Positions 46,052-58,348 of a DNA stretch of 64,000 bases are shown in pieces (the stretch's first letter is position 1; each line of letters starts with the position of its first letter). Origin of the DNA: Heliocybe sulcata (taxonomy: Eukaryota; Basidiomycota; Agaricomycetes; Gloeophyllales; Gloeophyllaceae); contig ML213519.1 in assembly GCA_004369045.1 (NCBI GenBank), positions 353,060 through 417,059 of the forward strand, in the 5' to 3' direction. The notes beneath the pieces are model-generated. The model was given only the letters and a program-made list of their open reading frames with translations, was not told where the DNA came from and did no database searches. The translations under genes were made by a program, and so were the position numbers.

Positions 46052-49000
46052 CTACCAGGTTCTTCGTCGCCCGCCTCGTCCCCATTTCTCTACTAGGAAT
46101 GCCGTCATCCACTCAAATAGTTCGCGATACGCACCCCGGCGGCTGATTCCATGATCGCTGGTGAGACCAATCATCAGGACGCTGTCCAAGCAGGAGAGCA
46201 AGCGAGGAACCTACCTGTCCGTGAACATCCTGAACCGGAAGTCCCTCACCTGCGCACGCGTGAACATGTCCAACAAGTGCGCCGAATTGGCATAGTGCAC
46301 ATTGTCGTCGCCGCTGCCGTGTGCGAGTAGATAGTCCACATTGCGGAAGCCGGTAACATTAGAGATAGACGCATTGACATAGCCATCGGGGTTCGCGTCG
46401 GGCAAGTTCATGTACCGCTCAGTGTATATGGAATCTGCAGCGGTGGTAGCGTCAGCTCTAGCACCGACCGCGCTTCAACAGGAAATTATCTTGTGCTCAC
46501 CGTACAAGCGCCAGCTCGTTACAGGCTAGAAACACAGACATTATTAGTAACCATCCCCTGGATGACCCGAGCAAGGCGGAGTAATAGGGTTCTAGACTGG
46601 CGGAAACTCACAGCTACCGCCATAGCCAATGAATGGATGCCAGCATCAGCTTCGACCACCTTTGAGCTCATGAAACCTCCGTAAGACTAAGAGCCGGCGA
46701 ACAATGTCAGTGCCTATCTTCTTCGGCTCATAGCCGTGCTACGACATGACAGAAAAACCCACCCATCCCCAGATGCCAATGCGCTTCGGATCCACGTATG
46801 TCTTCGCTGCCCACGTCCTGAGGTCATTCGTTCGGTATCAGTAGTCTAGACTCAACGTCACTTATGAAGCGGAACGACACGGACCTTGCGGCATTTATCT
46901 GGTCCTTGGTCTCCCAGAATCCCAGATTCTCTCTCACAGGATTTCTCAGTTTCCTGCCCTTGAATCCCGTCCCCCGTCCGTCAACGACGACAACGATGTA
47001 CTTCAAGCCACAGACGACGTAGTGGTGCCAGTCCCGCTCGAACTTGTTACTGACCATCTGCGAGCCTGGACCGCCGTACCTGGATCCAGGATCGAGGTCA
47101 GTATGAGCTAGATCACGGCGCAATGGCGAGACCGTACACGCGAAATAGCACTGGATACTTTGTCCGCCCTGAGTCGTCCATTTTGGGCGGACGCATCTCC
47201 AAAACGTTGAGTTCTGTGGTCCCCATATCGGTTAACCTCCACTGGTTAATGGAGAAGGCCAACTTCCTGGACACTCACCATACCCGTCGCTGTCGATCGT
47301 GGAGCGCGAAATTATTGGGGACTCGTACTGCTCGTACGTCCTATTAAGGTGCGCGTTGTCTGTCAGAATGTAGCCAAATGCTTTTCGGCGATAAACAACT
47401 CCGTTAGATGATTCAGGCCAGCGGAAGTACGACGGCTCACAATCATTGTTCACTTGAACGATCTTCTGCCAAGGAATGCCTGGGCCCTGGTAATTGAGCA
47501 AGTAAAATCCCGCGTTCGGCGAGAATTGCGCATCGTAGTAAGCAGGTACTGATGTGACTGTCAAATCAGTCGGCGCTGCAGGGGTATAAGGCGCGATGGA
47601 CGATGGTAGTTGTACGGCAGAGATGTGACGGTCAGTTGATGGGCGAGCAGCCTGGAAGTATCTAAATGAAAGATGTGAGTCCGTAATTTCAGTGACGAGC
47701 TGAGACTGTACATAGAACCGTTCTTATCGACGCCTAGAATGTTACCGGTGACTTCCCACTCGCCACTTGTCAGGAACACTGGTTTGCTCGCGTCTGCCGG
47801 GCTGAATAGAGCGATGTGATTGTACCCGTTCGAGTCTGGGATAATGTCCAGGTATGCTGGCGAGCTCGATCCCCCCGGCGCCAGATTACTGGGAAGCGGG
47901 TAGATATTCTGGGCCTGCCAGACCAATAAACATAGAATATTAGGAAATCGATAGCAGAAGAAAGGAAAGCAAAGAACTAACGCTATCTATCCAACCTTCA
48001 TCCCAGTCATCAGCGTCCTTACCCAGCTTCCTGACGACATTGCCGACGCTGGCCTGTTGACTCTGGCTGATATCAAACAGGATGACGCTCCCCTGATCAG
48101 CCGCTCGGTTCACTTCCTTGACGAGAAGCGTTCTGTTAGCGATCCATGCCACCTCTTGGACGATACTGTCCTGAGGCGATTGACGGCCGGGCCAGTCCAG
48201 AGTCAGGGTAGCAGACGATGCAGCCGCCGGACGACTTCTGTCTTCTTCAGCATCTTCGCCCTCCAGGTATTTATCGAGTTGGAAAATCTGGACGTTGACA
48301 AGAGGGTTGTTGTATCCCGGTTTCGGGTATTTGACCTTCACGTCCTGGGTATAGGGGACGATCTTAGAGTTATCCTCGGTAGGGTTGTACACGGGGAATG
48401 AGAAGACGTCGACATCGGTCTCGTCAAAAGAGAGGTAGGCCAAGCTGTTCGAGTCAGGAGACCACCAGATGGTGTAGTCAGTGCCGAAGACCTCCTCTTC
48501 GTATACCCAGTCTGGTACTCCATTTATTAAGGTCTCGTTGCCGGTATAGGTGAGTCGGATGGGTGCTGGCCTGGACGACGAACCGGAGGAGGGCGAGAAC
48601 AGAGAGGACAAAGAGGGTAAGATGTAAATGTCGTTAGATGAAACATAGGCTATTGATTGGCCAGAGGGGGCGAATGTCGCATAGGAAGTGACTGGAGGCT
48701 TTGAGGGCGACTGCAGCGGGATTGTGATGCCTTCACGTATGGAGTGGACATAATAGTTGCCTAGTGACGAATGGCGCCATTGCTATCAATGAGCACAGCC
48801 AACCGACGTCAGCCCACTATGATAATTCAATGATTTGGAGATAATCACTTTCCGGTAATCAGTTTTGATCAGCATATACTGCATATCCGCAGAGACCTTC
48901 CACTCCGACCAGCTTAGTGTTTTACCGTATTCCTAGTGAGATACACAAAGTATGAGCGGTGTCACGTTATTGCCAGCGACGACGTTAAGCTAACCCACAT

Positions 49001-49857
49001 CTTTAACGTCCGACGTGGCCACAAGGTTCCTGGTCTCATTGGTTTTGAGATCAACCAACTGAATGTAGCCTCCTTCCGAGATAGAAAATACGCCATCACC
49101 CGCTACAGACAAACGTCAGTATTGGAGGTATACACGGATGACTATCTTAGCTGGTTCGACAGGTCGAGGTGCTACGCCGGCCACGGGTCCCAGCACTGAA
49201 GCAAATCGTAACCCGGGCTTTATGCAGGCCGGTTTGCGATTTGCTTCAGTACTTGGAGTGTGTTTACAGTCGCCCATGACCGAGCTCGCGCATACGGCTC
49301 CTGCCACGCAAGTCAAACGCACATACCTTCAGGTATCCAACGGAGGCCGCGTCTATCGACCCAAAATGTTCCATTAAAGATATGATCCATTGTGATACGC
49401 TGGACGCCCGGCACATGATATGAAGAGCCGGAATATGATTTGGCTGCAAGGGCACCAATTAATGCGGCGAGCAGTACCAGAGATACTAAGCATATGACGA
49501 GCCAGCGAAGGGAAGAGGGACGCTACGGACACGATACAATGAGTAGCATGGCCTTCAATGACCTTAATAAACCGCCCCGCATACCTTCCTGGTCCCACCC
49601 ACAACCAGCGGGCCATCTTCTGCGGAAAAGGTGTCCGGACCGCGCTCAGCTATGCCTGGTGACCGAGGGAGTTTAGGTGATTTCTCCAACAGCCCTTCGT
49701 CCTCATCCTCAGAACTAGGTGGGTCGAAGGGCCCCTCGCCATAATACGGGGTCGGCCTGATTGCGCCGGTGCTTCTCCGCTCGTCTTGGGCGTTATGCAA
49801 GGCTAGAGGACCTTCTTCTCCATCCTGCGACAACCGCTCATATGATACGCCGTTCAT
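46052..49857 (-). CDS. Type II membrane dipeptidyl aminopeptidase (DPP IV family, Ste13/Dap2-like)
   Basis: Fourteen exons: 49857-49585, 49522-49327, 49102-48999, 48932-48849, 48782-47982, 47914-47712, 47661-47279, 47213-47138, 47079-46885, 46817-46763, 46686-46612, 46525-46501, 46434-46215 and 46157-46052; total 2796 nt (931 aa). A ~95-residue acidic cytosolic tail precedes one helix (LRWLVICLVSLVLLA). The beta-propeller follows (WVYEEEVFGTDYTIWWSPD is family-typical), then the hydrolase domain with VYGGPGSQ, the nucleophile in GWSYGG (split by intron 10), Asp in GSGDDNVHY and His in DSDHGIS. The triad is intact. Such S9B peptidases cut X-Pro or X-Ala dipeptides. Ste13 works in the late Golgi on pheromone precursors and Dap2 in the vacuole; which applies here cannot be told. 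Intron 2 is 224 nt and holds a stem-loop. Confidence 0.95.
49194..49251. repeat. Stem-loop inside a long intron of the aminopeptidase gene
   Basis: Arms 49194-49217 and 49229-49251 pair around a perfect 14-bp core (actgaagcaaatcg, 49195-49208 and 49237-49250). The host intron is 224 nt while the others are about 50-90 nt, so an inserted short foldback is a fair explanation. Confidence 0.75.
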
Positions 49858-50227
49858 TCCCTGGGACGTTGCTTGTGGAACAGTATACAGTCCTAATAGA
49901 TGCAACTTGAGGTCCGTGTGGTCGGATATTACACGGCGAACGGGGATCGACGAGAACCGTAGGGCCACAGCGCAGCAATGCTAACTTACAGTGCCAGCAA
50001 TACTCGGAAACGCGCAGTCGACCTTTGCAGCTCCTTGCGGATCACGCAGTGTGAGGTCCTGCTGCTTCGTGTGGTAGTGCCGGACAGTATAGCAGATGGC
50101 AATATACAATAAGTGTGCTAAATATTATTTGACAAAGAAATGATGATGATTGTAGAATTTTTGCTAAATAATATTTACATATATTATTTGCCTTAGACCG
50201 CCACGGTTGGCCGACAGCCCTCATGTC
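49858..50227. promoter_or_regulatory. Divergent promoter of the aminopeptidase and SYS1
   Basis: 370 bp between two ATGs. The SYS1-proximal half is AT-rich and holds an inverted repeat, aaatattattt at 50120-50130 and aaataatattt at 50166-50176, each preceded by gct. It could be a shared regulatory site. Confidence 0.5.
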
Positions 50228-51081
50228 ATGGCTCCTGCAAAATCGTCAAATACTTGGGACCCCGTCCTGATTATATCACAGGTACAGACCATGATAGTAT
50301 GGTACAATTTATGTGCTTATTTTCGCGGTCCATACAGATAGTAGCCATGCAGACGCTGCACTACCTAATGTTGTCTCTAATTACACCTCCGCTGTTAGCA
50401 TTCTTTGCAGAAGCGGATTCTCTCGAATTTGAAGGCGGGGCGGCTAATGTAGGTGGGTCTATACCTGTCCGCGTTGAACTGACTATTGACGAGATGGTAA
50501 GCAGGCATGATCATGGACTGGCGTCAAATGACAGGACGACCCACGGCGCGAGCTGATACATGGGGTCTGGGATCCTGGAGCGGGGGTCGTAAGCTCAGTG
50601 ATACATCGAATAGCTCGCTGGGCACGTTAGAAGGAGGATGGCGAACAGATCCAGTCAGGGGATGGGTCATCGCCTTCTGTTGGATTATCGCTTCGTCTGG
50701 CGAGTTGAGTACCTGCGCGATGTCTTTGCTACTCGGATGACTGATTTTGCTTCCACTGATATTTTTCCTGATCTGTGCAGTGTATATTGGCTATCCGCGA
50801 TAGTCCGTCGTCCCCGGTTGATTCTGGACTTCTCGTTGACCCTCATATTCAATCATCTGGTGCTCACAACATACTACGCTGCATCTCTGCCGTCCTCTGT
50901 CTTCTTCTGGCTGATGATGATCGCTTGCTCCGCACTTATGGTAATCGCAGGCGAGCAAGTTTGCGTTCGCCGGGAAATGAGGGAGGGCTTGAGTGTCGTT
51001 GGCATCAGGGATGCGGGCGAGACTGAGAGGCTAACAGAAGAGATGGAGCTGGGCGATGTGCGAGGAACGTCAGGCGAATGA
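50228..51081 (+). CDS. SYS1: Golgi membrane protein Sys1
   Basis: Four exons, 50228-50281, 50338-50452, 50505-50694 and 50781-51081, sum to 660 nt (219 aa). Sys1 is a four-span Golgi protein that anchors the GTPase Arl3 (ARFRP1) and so Arl1 and golgins. The family pattern is clear: NTWDPVLIISQIVAMQTLHYL at the start, SLEFEGGAANVGMIMDWRQM, DPVRGWVIAFCWIIAS, IVRRPRLILDFSLTL, FNHLVLTTYYAA, and a last span ending VIAGEQVCVRREMREG. Four hydrophobic segments can be counted. A Gly/Ser-rich loop of about 30 residues after GRPTAR is longer than in yeast. The third donor (GTCTGG) is not strong, so that junction is the weakest. Confidence 0.92.
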
Positions 51082-54000
51082 TACCCGGTATGCATCCAAC
51101 TGGGGTTGATCACTGTTTTGGATGACTATATGCGCGCGGAATGTGACGCAATGTATTTACGGACGGTGGTAGGTACTCGTTTCTCCCTTGCTCCGTCACT
51201 AGTGTGTCTGATTTCATTATTTGCAGTTTATGACTCTCGTAATTGCAGGGACGAGCTATACCCCTCCACTCTATCAGAAGGAAAACCGTTGAGCATTAGG
51301 TGAATCCCATGCTGATGGACGGCAACTCCGGTGCAACTCTGGCCATCCTGCCCTGTATACTTAACTCCATCCGACGTCGTAGCTGCGATTTGGTCGTGTA
51401 GTCATGCCGAGATATCAACCTCCGTCGTAAGGTATAACAAGTGAGTACCTTTTTGACTCTCACGACATTCGCACTTCCATGGGTGTTTCGCCCTTTGGGT
51501 CGGCAATCTTGTCCAGAGAGTTTGCTGACGTGTCCCGGCGTTCATTCCATACAGTAGGGTTTGTCCGTCTCGGAGCCTGCATGTCCTGAATATCGCTCCG
51601 TCATTCACCGCGTGTGCGCAGTGCCACTACGAAAATACAGGGTTATATACTCTGTGCGTATAGATCTGCGTTCTCTCATGTAGCCCCCACTTCCTATAGG
51701 CATGGGGATACTCCGCTGCAGCCACCAAATCAGTCGTCCATCCTTAGTGGGACCTACGACGTACACATTCCGGATCCTGTCGGAATGATCTTTGTTGCAT
51801 GGACACATGGAGCACCTTCCTCTCACGTATGAGGATAAAGACTTACCGGTCGGACTAGATTTATGGCATCGACGGTCCTTGCGAATTCGAGCTCACAAGC
51901 CGTGTCTATTACACGAGAGGTAAAGTTTATCAACCTCGGTGTACGTTCTACGGCAATAACAGTCAACTTCGTTGCACCGACTTATCACCGATGTGGAAGG
52001 AGGGAACCGTGCCTGGTCTTTCTGAGTAAGTGACCTCAGTTCGGCTCGCTTCCACTGGTTTCATGACGCTTCGCCTCCCTTGTCTAGTCTTGTCTAGTGC
52101 GCGGAATCACTTGAGCGATGATGCGGCAAACTTGTGTCAACCATCATCAGCCTGTTCATGTAAGTCATCAGTTCGTTTCTCAGGAACAGGACGACATATA
52201 GGCGGCTTCCTTTGGTACTCGTGAAACCAATTCTATCTGCTTCCGTTCGACGTATTCATGTTGAAGCGCCCGGTTCCGGTTGGTTCTCTCGGCGTCATTT
52301 CCATCTTCTCCACGAACGCCCTGCTCAGCGACGCCTATACCTCGTATCGCTCTTCCAGTGAGCATGTCCTGCTCATTCCATGCGAACAGGTACCTAACTC
52401 GTTGGTCGAAGCAGTGGTAAGACTGCTCACCAAGTCAAGAAACATCGTCTTTATATGGCCCTTGACGAATCCCTCTTAGAAGTGCTACGTGTGAGTTCCG
52501 TTATATGGATGTAGCTTTCATTGAAAGAACTCCTACATAGTTCATCCCGGAGTTTCAGAGGCTATATAGAACATTGTCACATGCGCCCCAAGTTCCGTGG
52601 AGACCGCCCCGACATTCAGGTTTGGTATCTGAGACCCAGGTTCTTTGGGCTGGGTTTCTTGTGGCGATCTGGCCTAGCCACCTCTCGCGACCTATGGCGT
52701 CGCCTGCATGCAGCCAGTCGACTTTGCGGATGAGGCGATGGTCAGTGTACATATCCAGTTATCCAGGTCCGCTCTTAAGACGGTGCTGTGGACTCTATGA
52801 CAACGCGTCTTGGCATGGTGGGTCGTACCTATCCGCTATGATTACGCGAACTCGGTCTAACGTTTTGTCAATCTTCAAGTCATTTTGCTTGAAAGGAACG
52901 ACTGTTCATTCCGATTAATGATAGGGTCGCGTCAGTGTCTCTCAAAACCTCCGTCCGGTCCCCTCGGTCCGATGTGTTCTAAATGACGTGCGCAAGTGGT
53001 TACGAGAGGTTATTGATGGGTGAGTGCAATGTGCACGTATGAATTGAAGAGTTTACGTGGGTAGTAATCATTCACTCGGCATGCGTGTTGCGTTCAGGGC
53101 TCAGGGAATCAAGGAAATCTCGGCATTAATCTTCCGTCCTATTCCCCATTTGCTGGAGGCCGCCTACATCTCCCTGATACCGGGTCGAATCAATCTCCCG
53201 AGTCTGACTCGAGAGGCTGAGATATGTCCGCCAGAACAATCTCAAGTGTTCCTCTTGTCCGGTGCCGCAGCGCCTTTGGAAAAGATTGGTTTCGGCTTCC
53301 GCCTTCGTGCCATGACGGCGGTATGCTGCGCCAGTTATCCGTAAGTACGGACCCATCCATTTGGCTGCGAGTCATTGCGGCGCTTATCTGGACGCTAAGG
53401 GCAGTGCGCAGAATCATCTCGGTCGCGCAGCGGCTGAAATACAGGCGATCGGTCCAGTCATCGTCGTGGACTGAAAAGACAACTTTGCTGTGCAAGGGTC
53501 ATCTGGAGTTGCACGGGTCCGCGAGGATCTTGACAATCTCAGATTCCTCATATCCCGTATAGGAATCTCCTTTGCAATCGTACTGACAGTGGTGAGGACG
53601 CAGGTCGTAATTAGATATTCTGGAATTTTAGTGGCTGCGCGGAAGAGAATTGATTTCCGCCATTGTCTGGACTGTTCGGAGTCTAACATGCCATCGTTCG
53701 ACTTGATCAGTGAGTGCGGATGGACGACTCTTCATGGGTACCGAGTTTACATTTGTCCCGTAGGCCTTGACATGGTGCAACGGTGGACTTGTCGGCGAGC
53801 TGACTGCCCTGTAGGACGAGAAAACTCGGCGCATGGGATGGTCAATCCAAGGGCATGACAATTTGAATTCCCGCTCTTGCTCTCGAATTACATACTCACT
53901 TAGGCGCCAAGAGGATCAGCACATCCCCGGTCTCCGGAAGGTTCCCCTATGACTCGGAATTTCTGCACATCTGTCGCAGTCACATATAACAAGCTGAAGG

Positions 54001-54777
54001 GTCGGATCTGGCGAGTAGGAGCCAGGTATCTACAGAGTTTGATCTTCCAGTCACAGCCTTGATATATTGAACTAATGTTACATTGATTGGTTGTGATCAC
54101 TAGTTGGTCCCGGCTATCCCGGGCTGTGCGCGCCTCGTCTATTTGGCATCGGAGGGGTGATGTTGAGTGTTACTTTGATCTCCTTTCTAAGCAGCCGGCC
54201 TTGAGACTGATTTGCAGGAATTAAACTATCGGACAACGGCAAGGAATATGCTTGAACTAATGGATGCTCGCGGCTGCTTTGCTATGTAAGAAGAACGGAA
54301 TGTGATGGCGGGACATGCACGAGGCGCCCAAGGCCCTGAGTACAATTACAAGCTGTGAGCGGTTCCGCATTAGAAGTACTGAATACCCTAAATAGGAAAC
54401 CACATTTAGCGCTATGCTTCCCAGACTTCGCTTCTACGGGGCACTGCGGACCAGCGTCTGTCCACCGTCTCAGTCACGTTTGCGGACGAAGACTCATGAA
54501 TGAATCGGGACGAGAAGCTATGCCCACTTTCATGGAATTTTACCCATCCGGGACCTTATAAAGAGGGCGGAACAGTCGCGGTGGTCCCGACAAGGTGGGA
54601 CAGTCTTATCTTCGGGCCACATTCACTCTGAAACTCTCGCCTGGGATCGGTGAGGCGCACACGATCGCACGCTTAGCAGTCGTCGTACGTCAGGGTTATT
54701 GGGCTTCCTGTCCGGGCTTGTAACCGAATTCATCATTTCTAGCAAGCCATCTGACGGCACGAGGCACTCTGCCAACA
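51082..54777. other. Unresolved 3.7-kb stretch with coding-like pieces
   Basis: No complete gene can be assembled. Plus-strand pieces look like protein: around 51750-51826 (GTYDVHIPDPVGM), 51862-52027 (GIDGPCEFELTSRVYY, then KVYQPRCTFYGNN), 52924-53020 (SVRCVLNDVRKWLREV) and 53098-53342 (GIKEISALIFRPIPH). The last two join in phase across a GTGAGT...CAG intron. The first two could join across a 32-nt gap. Stops block every longer chain I tried. It may be one or more genes with hard-to-see introns, or a decayed gene. No domain recognised. Confidence 0.35.
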
Positions 54778-54787
54778 TTATATAAGG
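54778..54787 (+). promoter_or_regulatory. BCS1: TATA box of BCS1
   Basis: ttatataagg lies about 70 bp upstream of the BCS1 ATG at 54854. Position and sequence fit a core promoter. Confidence 0.55.
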
Positions 54788-54853
54788 ATACATTCAGCCA
54801 CTCGCACCCCTCTCGTCTCGCCGTTCTCATTGAGACCTTTGCGACCGTCAGAC

Positions 54854-57800
54854 ATGGAGACCTTCAAAAATCTGCTCAGCCCCTTGGGCATGCAGACCTC
54901 CAGTGCCATTCAAGATACTCTTGTGAGCTCTTACTTTTATGCGGAGCTGTTCCACTCACCTACACCATCTGCACAGAAATTGGTTGTGCTTGGGGGTACT
55001 GTGGAGACGGCACGAAGAATGTCGGCCTCAGCTTGGAATGGCTTCGTTGAATGTACGTAACTCATCCGAGTTCATCTCACGACTGACATCCCATGCACAC
55101 CAAGCATTCTTCCTTACGGCGCACTTCAGTCAGGAGGATTACCCGTACGACTGGTAAGCATTTCGCACATCCCGTTGACCTGCGTAGTGATTCATTCCCT
55201 GCAGGTTAATGCACTGGCTCTCAAAGGTGCGTCTCAGTTCGATTGCGGTGTTTGAATCAGTTGAGGCCGAACGTTGGTTCAGCAACCGGCGTGGGGTCGG
55301 AGCCGCGAATTCGATATTACCACCCGGACTGTGGGGCGTAATTCAATTACCCAAACTACCGCCGGCGACCTGGTGGATGAAGAGGACGAGAGTGGCGGGG
55401 TTCTCGTCCACGGGCGACGAAAGCGGAAAGTGGCGTTCATGCCAAGTATGGGTAAGTCAAGTCCAAGGTTCTCAATTATAGTGATACTCACAACACATTC
55501 TCTAGAAACCACGCACACAATATACTACCACGGGCACTGGCTCCGCGTGAGGACCTGAGAATGCCTGTTCAGTTATGACTAATACCTACCTATTCGCAGA
55601 TAACCCGATCCAAGCGCTGTCAAGACTATGGATATTGTTCCGAGCTGAAAATTAGGTGAGCGTTGCATCAGATCGGTCTTTGTAATGCGCAGTAAACGTG
55701 GTTTGTGCAGCGTGGTGGCACGTAATAATGACATTCTCAAGAAACTGGTTCTTGAAGCAAAGCGGGAGTACGAGAAAGACGCCGAACACCGTGTTCATAT
55801 ATTCATGGCAGACACGTGTGTATCTTTCCTTATCTAACAGGCGACTTTCGGTATTGACTGTGTCCCTGCGCAGGAGTTACGGCTGCTGGCGATGGAATGG
55901 CGCTCGACAGAAGCGTCCAATGAGCTCTATAGTCCTCGAACCGGGAGTGAAAGAGATGCTCCTGTCTGACTGCAAGGACTTCTTGCAGTCTGAAGAATGG
56001 TAAGTTGACGACCTTGCTCCATTGTCTCCAAACTAATTCCTCGTCCGTAGGTATGCCGAACGAGGTATGATTGTAACACGTAATTTACCGCATGTGTCAA
56101 CTCAAAATTCCATCAGGTATTCCTTTCCGAAGAGGGTACCTCCTGTACGGCGTCCCGGGAAGGTACGTTGAACACCGAGAAACCCGGATATGGGATTCTG
56201 ACGGTTCCGTGTGCTTAGCGGCAAAACGTCACTGATCCATTCGCTGGCTGGGGAACTCGGCCTCGACATCTACGTTGTCAGCCTTTCTTCGAAAGGGTAC
56301 GTTCTCAACAAAAACATGCATTTGAATGATCTAACATCAGCATCCTAATACAACTAGTATGAGTGACAATACGCTGGCGAATTTGATGGGGAATGTACCA
56401 TCAAGGTAAATTAAGCGTCTTGTATCTCACCAGACTGTCGGGCGCTGATATTTCTCAGATGTATCTTGCTTCTCGAGGATCTCGATGCCGCGTTCACACG
56501 GTCGGTATCCCGTGATTCCAGCTCGACAGGCACGCCACCGCCTGCTGCCACAGCGAGCGAGACGAAGGAAGCTGATGACGGATCTACGTTGAGTTTAAGC
56601 GGCTTGCTGAATAGCCTCGACGGCGTGGCCGCTGCTGAGGGACGGTGCGTTGCTCTGTACTCAATTCGAATCTGAATGACTGATCGGACTTCCCTTGTCC
56701 AGCTTACTCTTTGCCACAACAAACCACATCGAGAGACTCGACCCGGCGTTGAGTCGTCCCGGGCGCATGGACGTTTGGGTGAACTTCAAGCATGCCACCA
56801 AGTTCCAAGCCCAAGGCATCTTCAAATGCTTCTTCCCCTCGAAGAAGTCCAGTCCGGCGGCAGCTTCAGGGGAAGCTGCCTTATCTTCACCCTCCGCTGC
56901 GCCCGGGGATGTCTCGCAGACTAATGTCCCAGGGTCGAAGCGCGATACTACACATGCTGTGCCCCTTCTCACGGAAGAGGAGATTTCTGAGCTTGCCAAG
57001 CGTTTTGCAGAGTCAATACCGGAAGACGAACTGAGTGTAAGTGGCATGGTAATACAACCCTTTTTTGTTACATTGAGTTTCGCTTCCAATAGGTGGCGGC
57101 GTTGCAAGGGTATCTTCTGAAGAACAAGACGCGTCCCAGGGAGTGCGTCGAGGAGGTCGCGGAGTGGTAAGACGCAGTCTCTCTGCTATTCGCCAAATTT
57201 ATCATTGTCAATCAGGGTGAAGCAGGAGCGCGAGACTCGCGAAAGGCTCAAGAAGGAGAAGGAGGAGGTGAGCTATGACTCGAAATCTGTGGTCGTAGTG
57301 GTTGGTACTCACTGGCATTATAGAAGGAGGCCAAAGAGAAGAAAGAAGTACGTATACGAAAATTCCTGCGCGTGCGCGGCCGCTGACATAACCGCCAGGC
57401 GGAGGAGAAGGCGCAGAAAGAGGTATTTAAATTGCTTTGTCAGTTGATGCCTTACTAAGCCCGACTTCAGACGGAGGAAAAGGAGCAGAAAGAGGTATGC
57501 TATAATTTCCAGCTGCCATTCCGTCTTTCTTACACGATTTTGCCAGAAGGAGGAAAAGGCTGCAAAAGAGGTGCGCGGTTGACAATGCGCGGTTGTTGAA
57601 TCTGAGATATGTACTGATCATTTCGCAGAAGGAAGAAAAAGAAGCCAAGGAGGTAAGCTCTTGTCGACTGTCACCATTTCCTGGTGCTGATCAGCATTGT
57701 TTCAGAAGGAGAAGCTCGAGAAGAAAGAAGCTAGGGCGAAGAGCAAGCGGTCTTCACGAAGCGAACTCAATTCTTCCAAGGCCGAACCTGCAGCAGCCAG

Positions 57801-58026
57801 TGTCTCCGTCCAGGCGGCGGAGGAATCTTCCTTGGAGTCTTCAAGCTCGGAGGTGGAGAGCAACAGCACCGGTGCTGATGCGGATACCGAGGAGAGCGTC
57901 ACCTCTGAAGATGAGCCTGAAAGGCCCGCTGCCTCTCCGGAGACTCCAGCGGATGCAGTGAAGGAGAAGTGGGTGGCTGTCAAGGGACAGCCGGCTCCCG
58001 CTTCTGGGGCCGAAGCAGACTCTTGA
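54854..58026 (+). CDS. BCS1: Mitochondrial AAA ATPase Bcs1-like, with Lys/Glu-rich C-terminal extension
   Basis: Twenty-three exons: 54854-54922, 54977-55052, 55105-55153, 55205-55226, 55283-55451, 55506-55546, 55600-55655, 55711-55815, 55874-55999, 56051-56064, 56117-56162, 56219-56296, 56358-56405, 56459-56644, 56703-57036, 57093-57166, 57216-57267, 57324-57347, 57399-57422, 57471-57494, 57547-57570, 57629-57652 and 57706-58026; total 1986 nt (661 aa). The Bcs1 N-terminal domain is seen ([27 protein letters not shown]), then Walker A GVPGSGKTS (~255), Walker B ILLLEDLD (~303) and RPGRMD (~380). Yeast Bcs1 inserts the Rieske protein into complex III, but this group of fungal paralogues may differ in substrate. 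An N-terminal membrane helix is weak. The Lys/Glu and Ser/Glu tail (residues ~500-661) is absent from yeast Bcs1. Confidence 0.93.
57324..57652 (+). repeat. BCS1: Array of five 24-nt micro-exons encoding an eight-residue repeat
   Basis: Exons 18-22 of BCS1 are each exactly 24 nt, phase 0, and encode [32 protein letters not shown] and KEEKEAKE. The introns between them (48-58 nt) are unlike one another. The first exon's flanking codons extend the pattern on both sides. The encoded product would be a single charged alpha helix. Confidence 0.9.
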
Positions 58027-58348
58027 AGAACCGCCGGCAGAGAGCTCTCTCCCTTACCTTGGCTGTGATTATTCCGTCCTGCTCCCTCTTGTTGCACTCT
58101 TGATATCGCTGTTGTATCGCTTCGCCCTTTCCTCACCCCAGACCTGTAGATCCCTAGCTTCATTCTGTATTCTCTATTGCAATAGAACACTTTGCTTCTG
58201 GAGTCTACGCCAATCGGCGCGAGGCAGGAAGTGCTTATATATGATAAGTTCATCGTATATATGGCAGACAATAATACTGTTACTACCAAGGTCGTCGCTG
58301 AAGGCATAACGAAGGCGTTATAAGCGTTGAAGGCTACCAGATCATACC
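58027..58348. other. intergenic between convergent BCS1 and VPS1
   Basis: 3' flanks only. No gene seen. Confidence 0.5.

Noticed and set aside
49858-51081. Mating-type locus, because a Ste13-like peptidase is present
   Set aside because: No pheromone receptor, homeodomain pair or CAAX pheromone gene was seen anywhere in the window.
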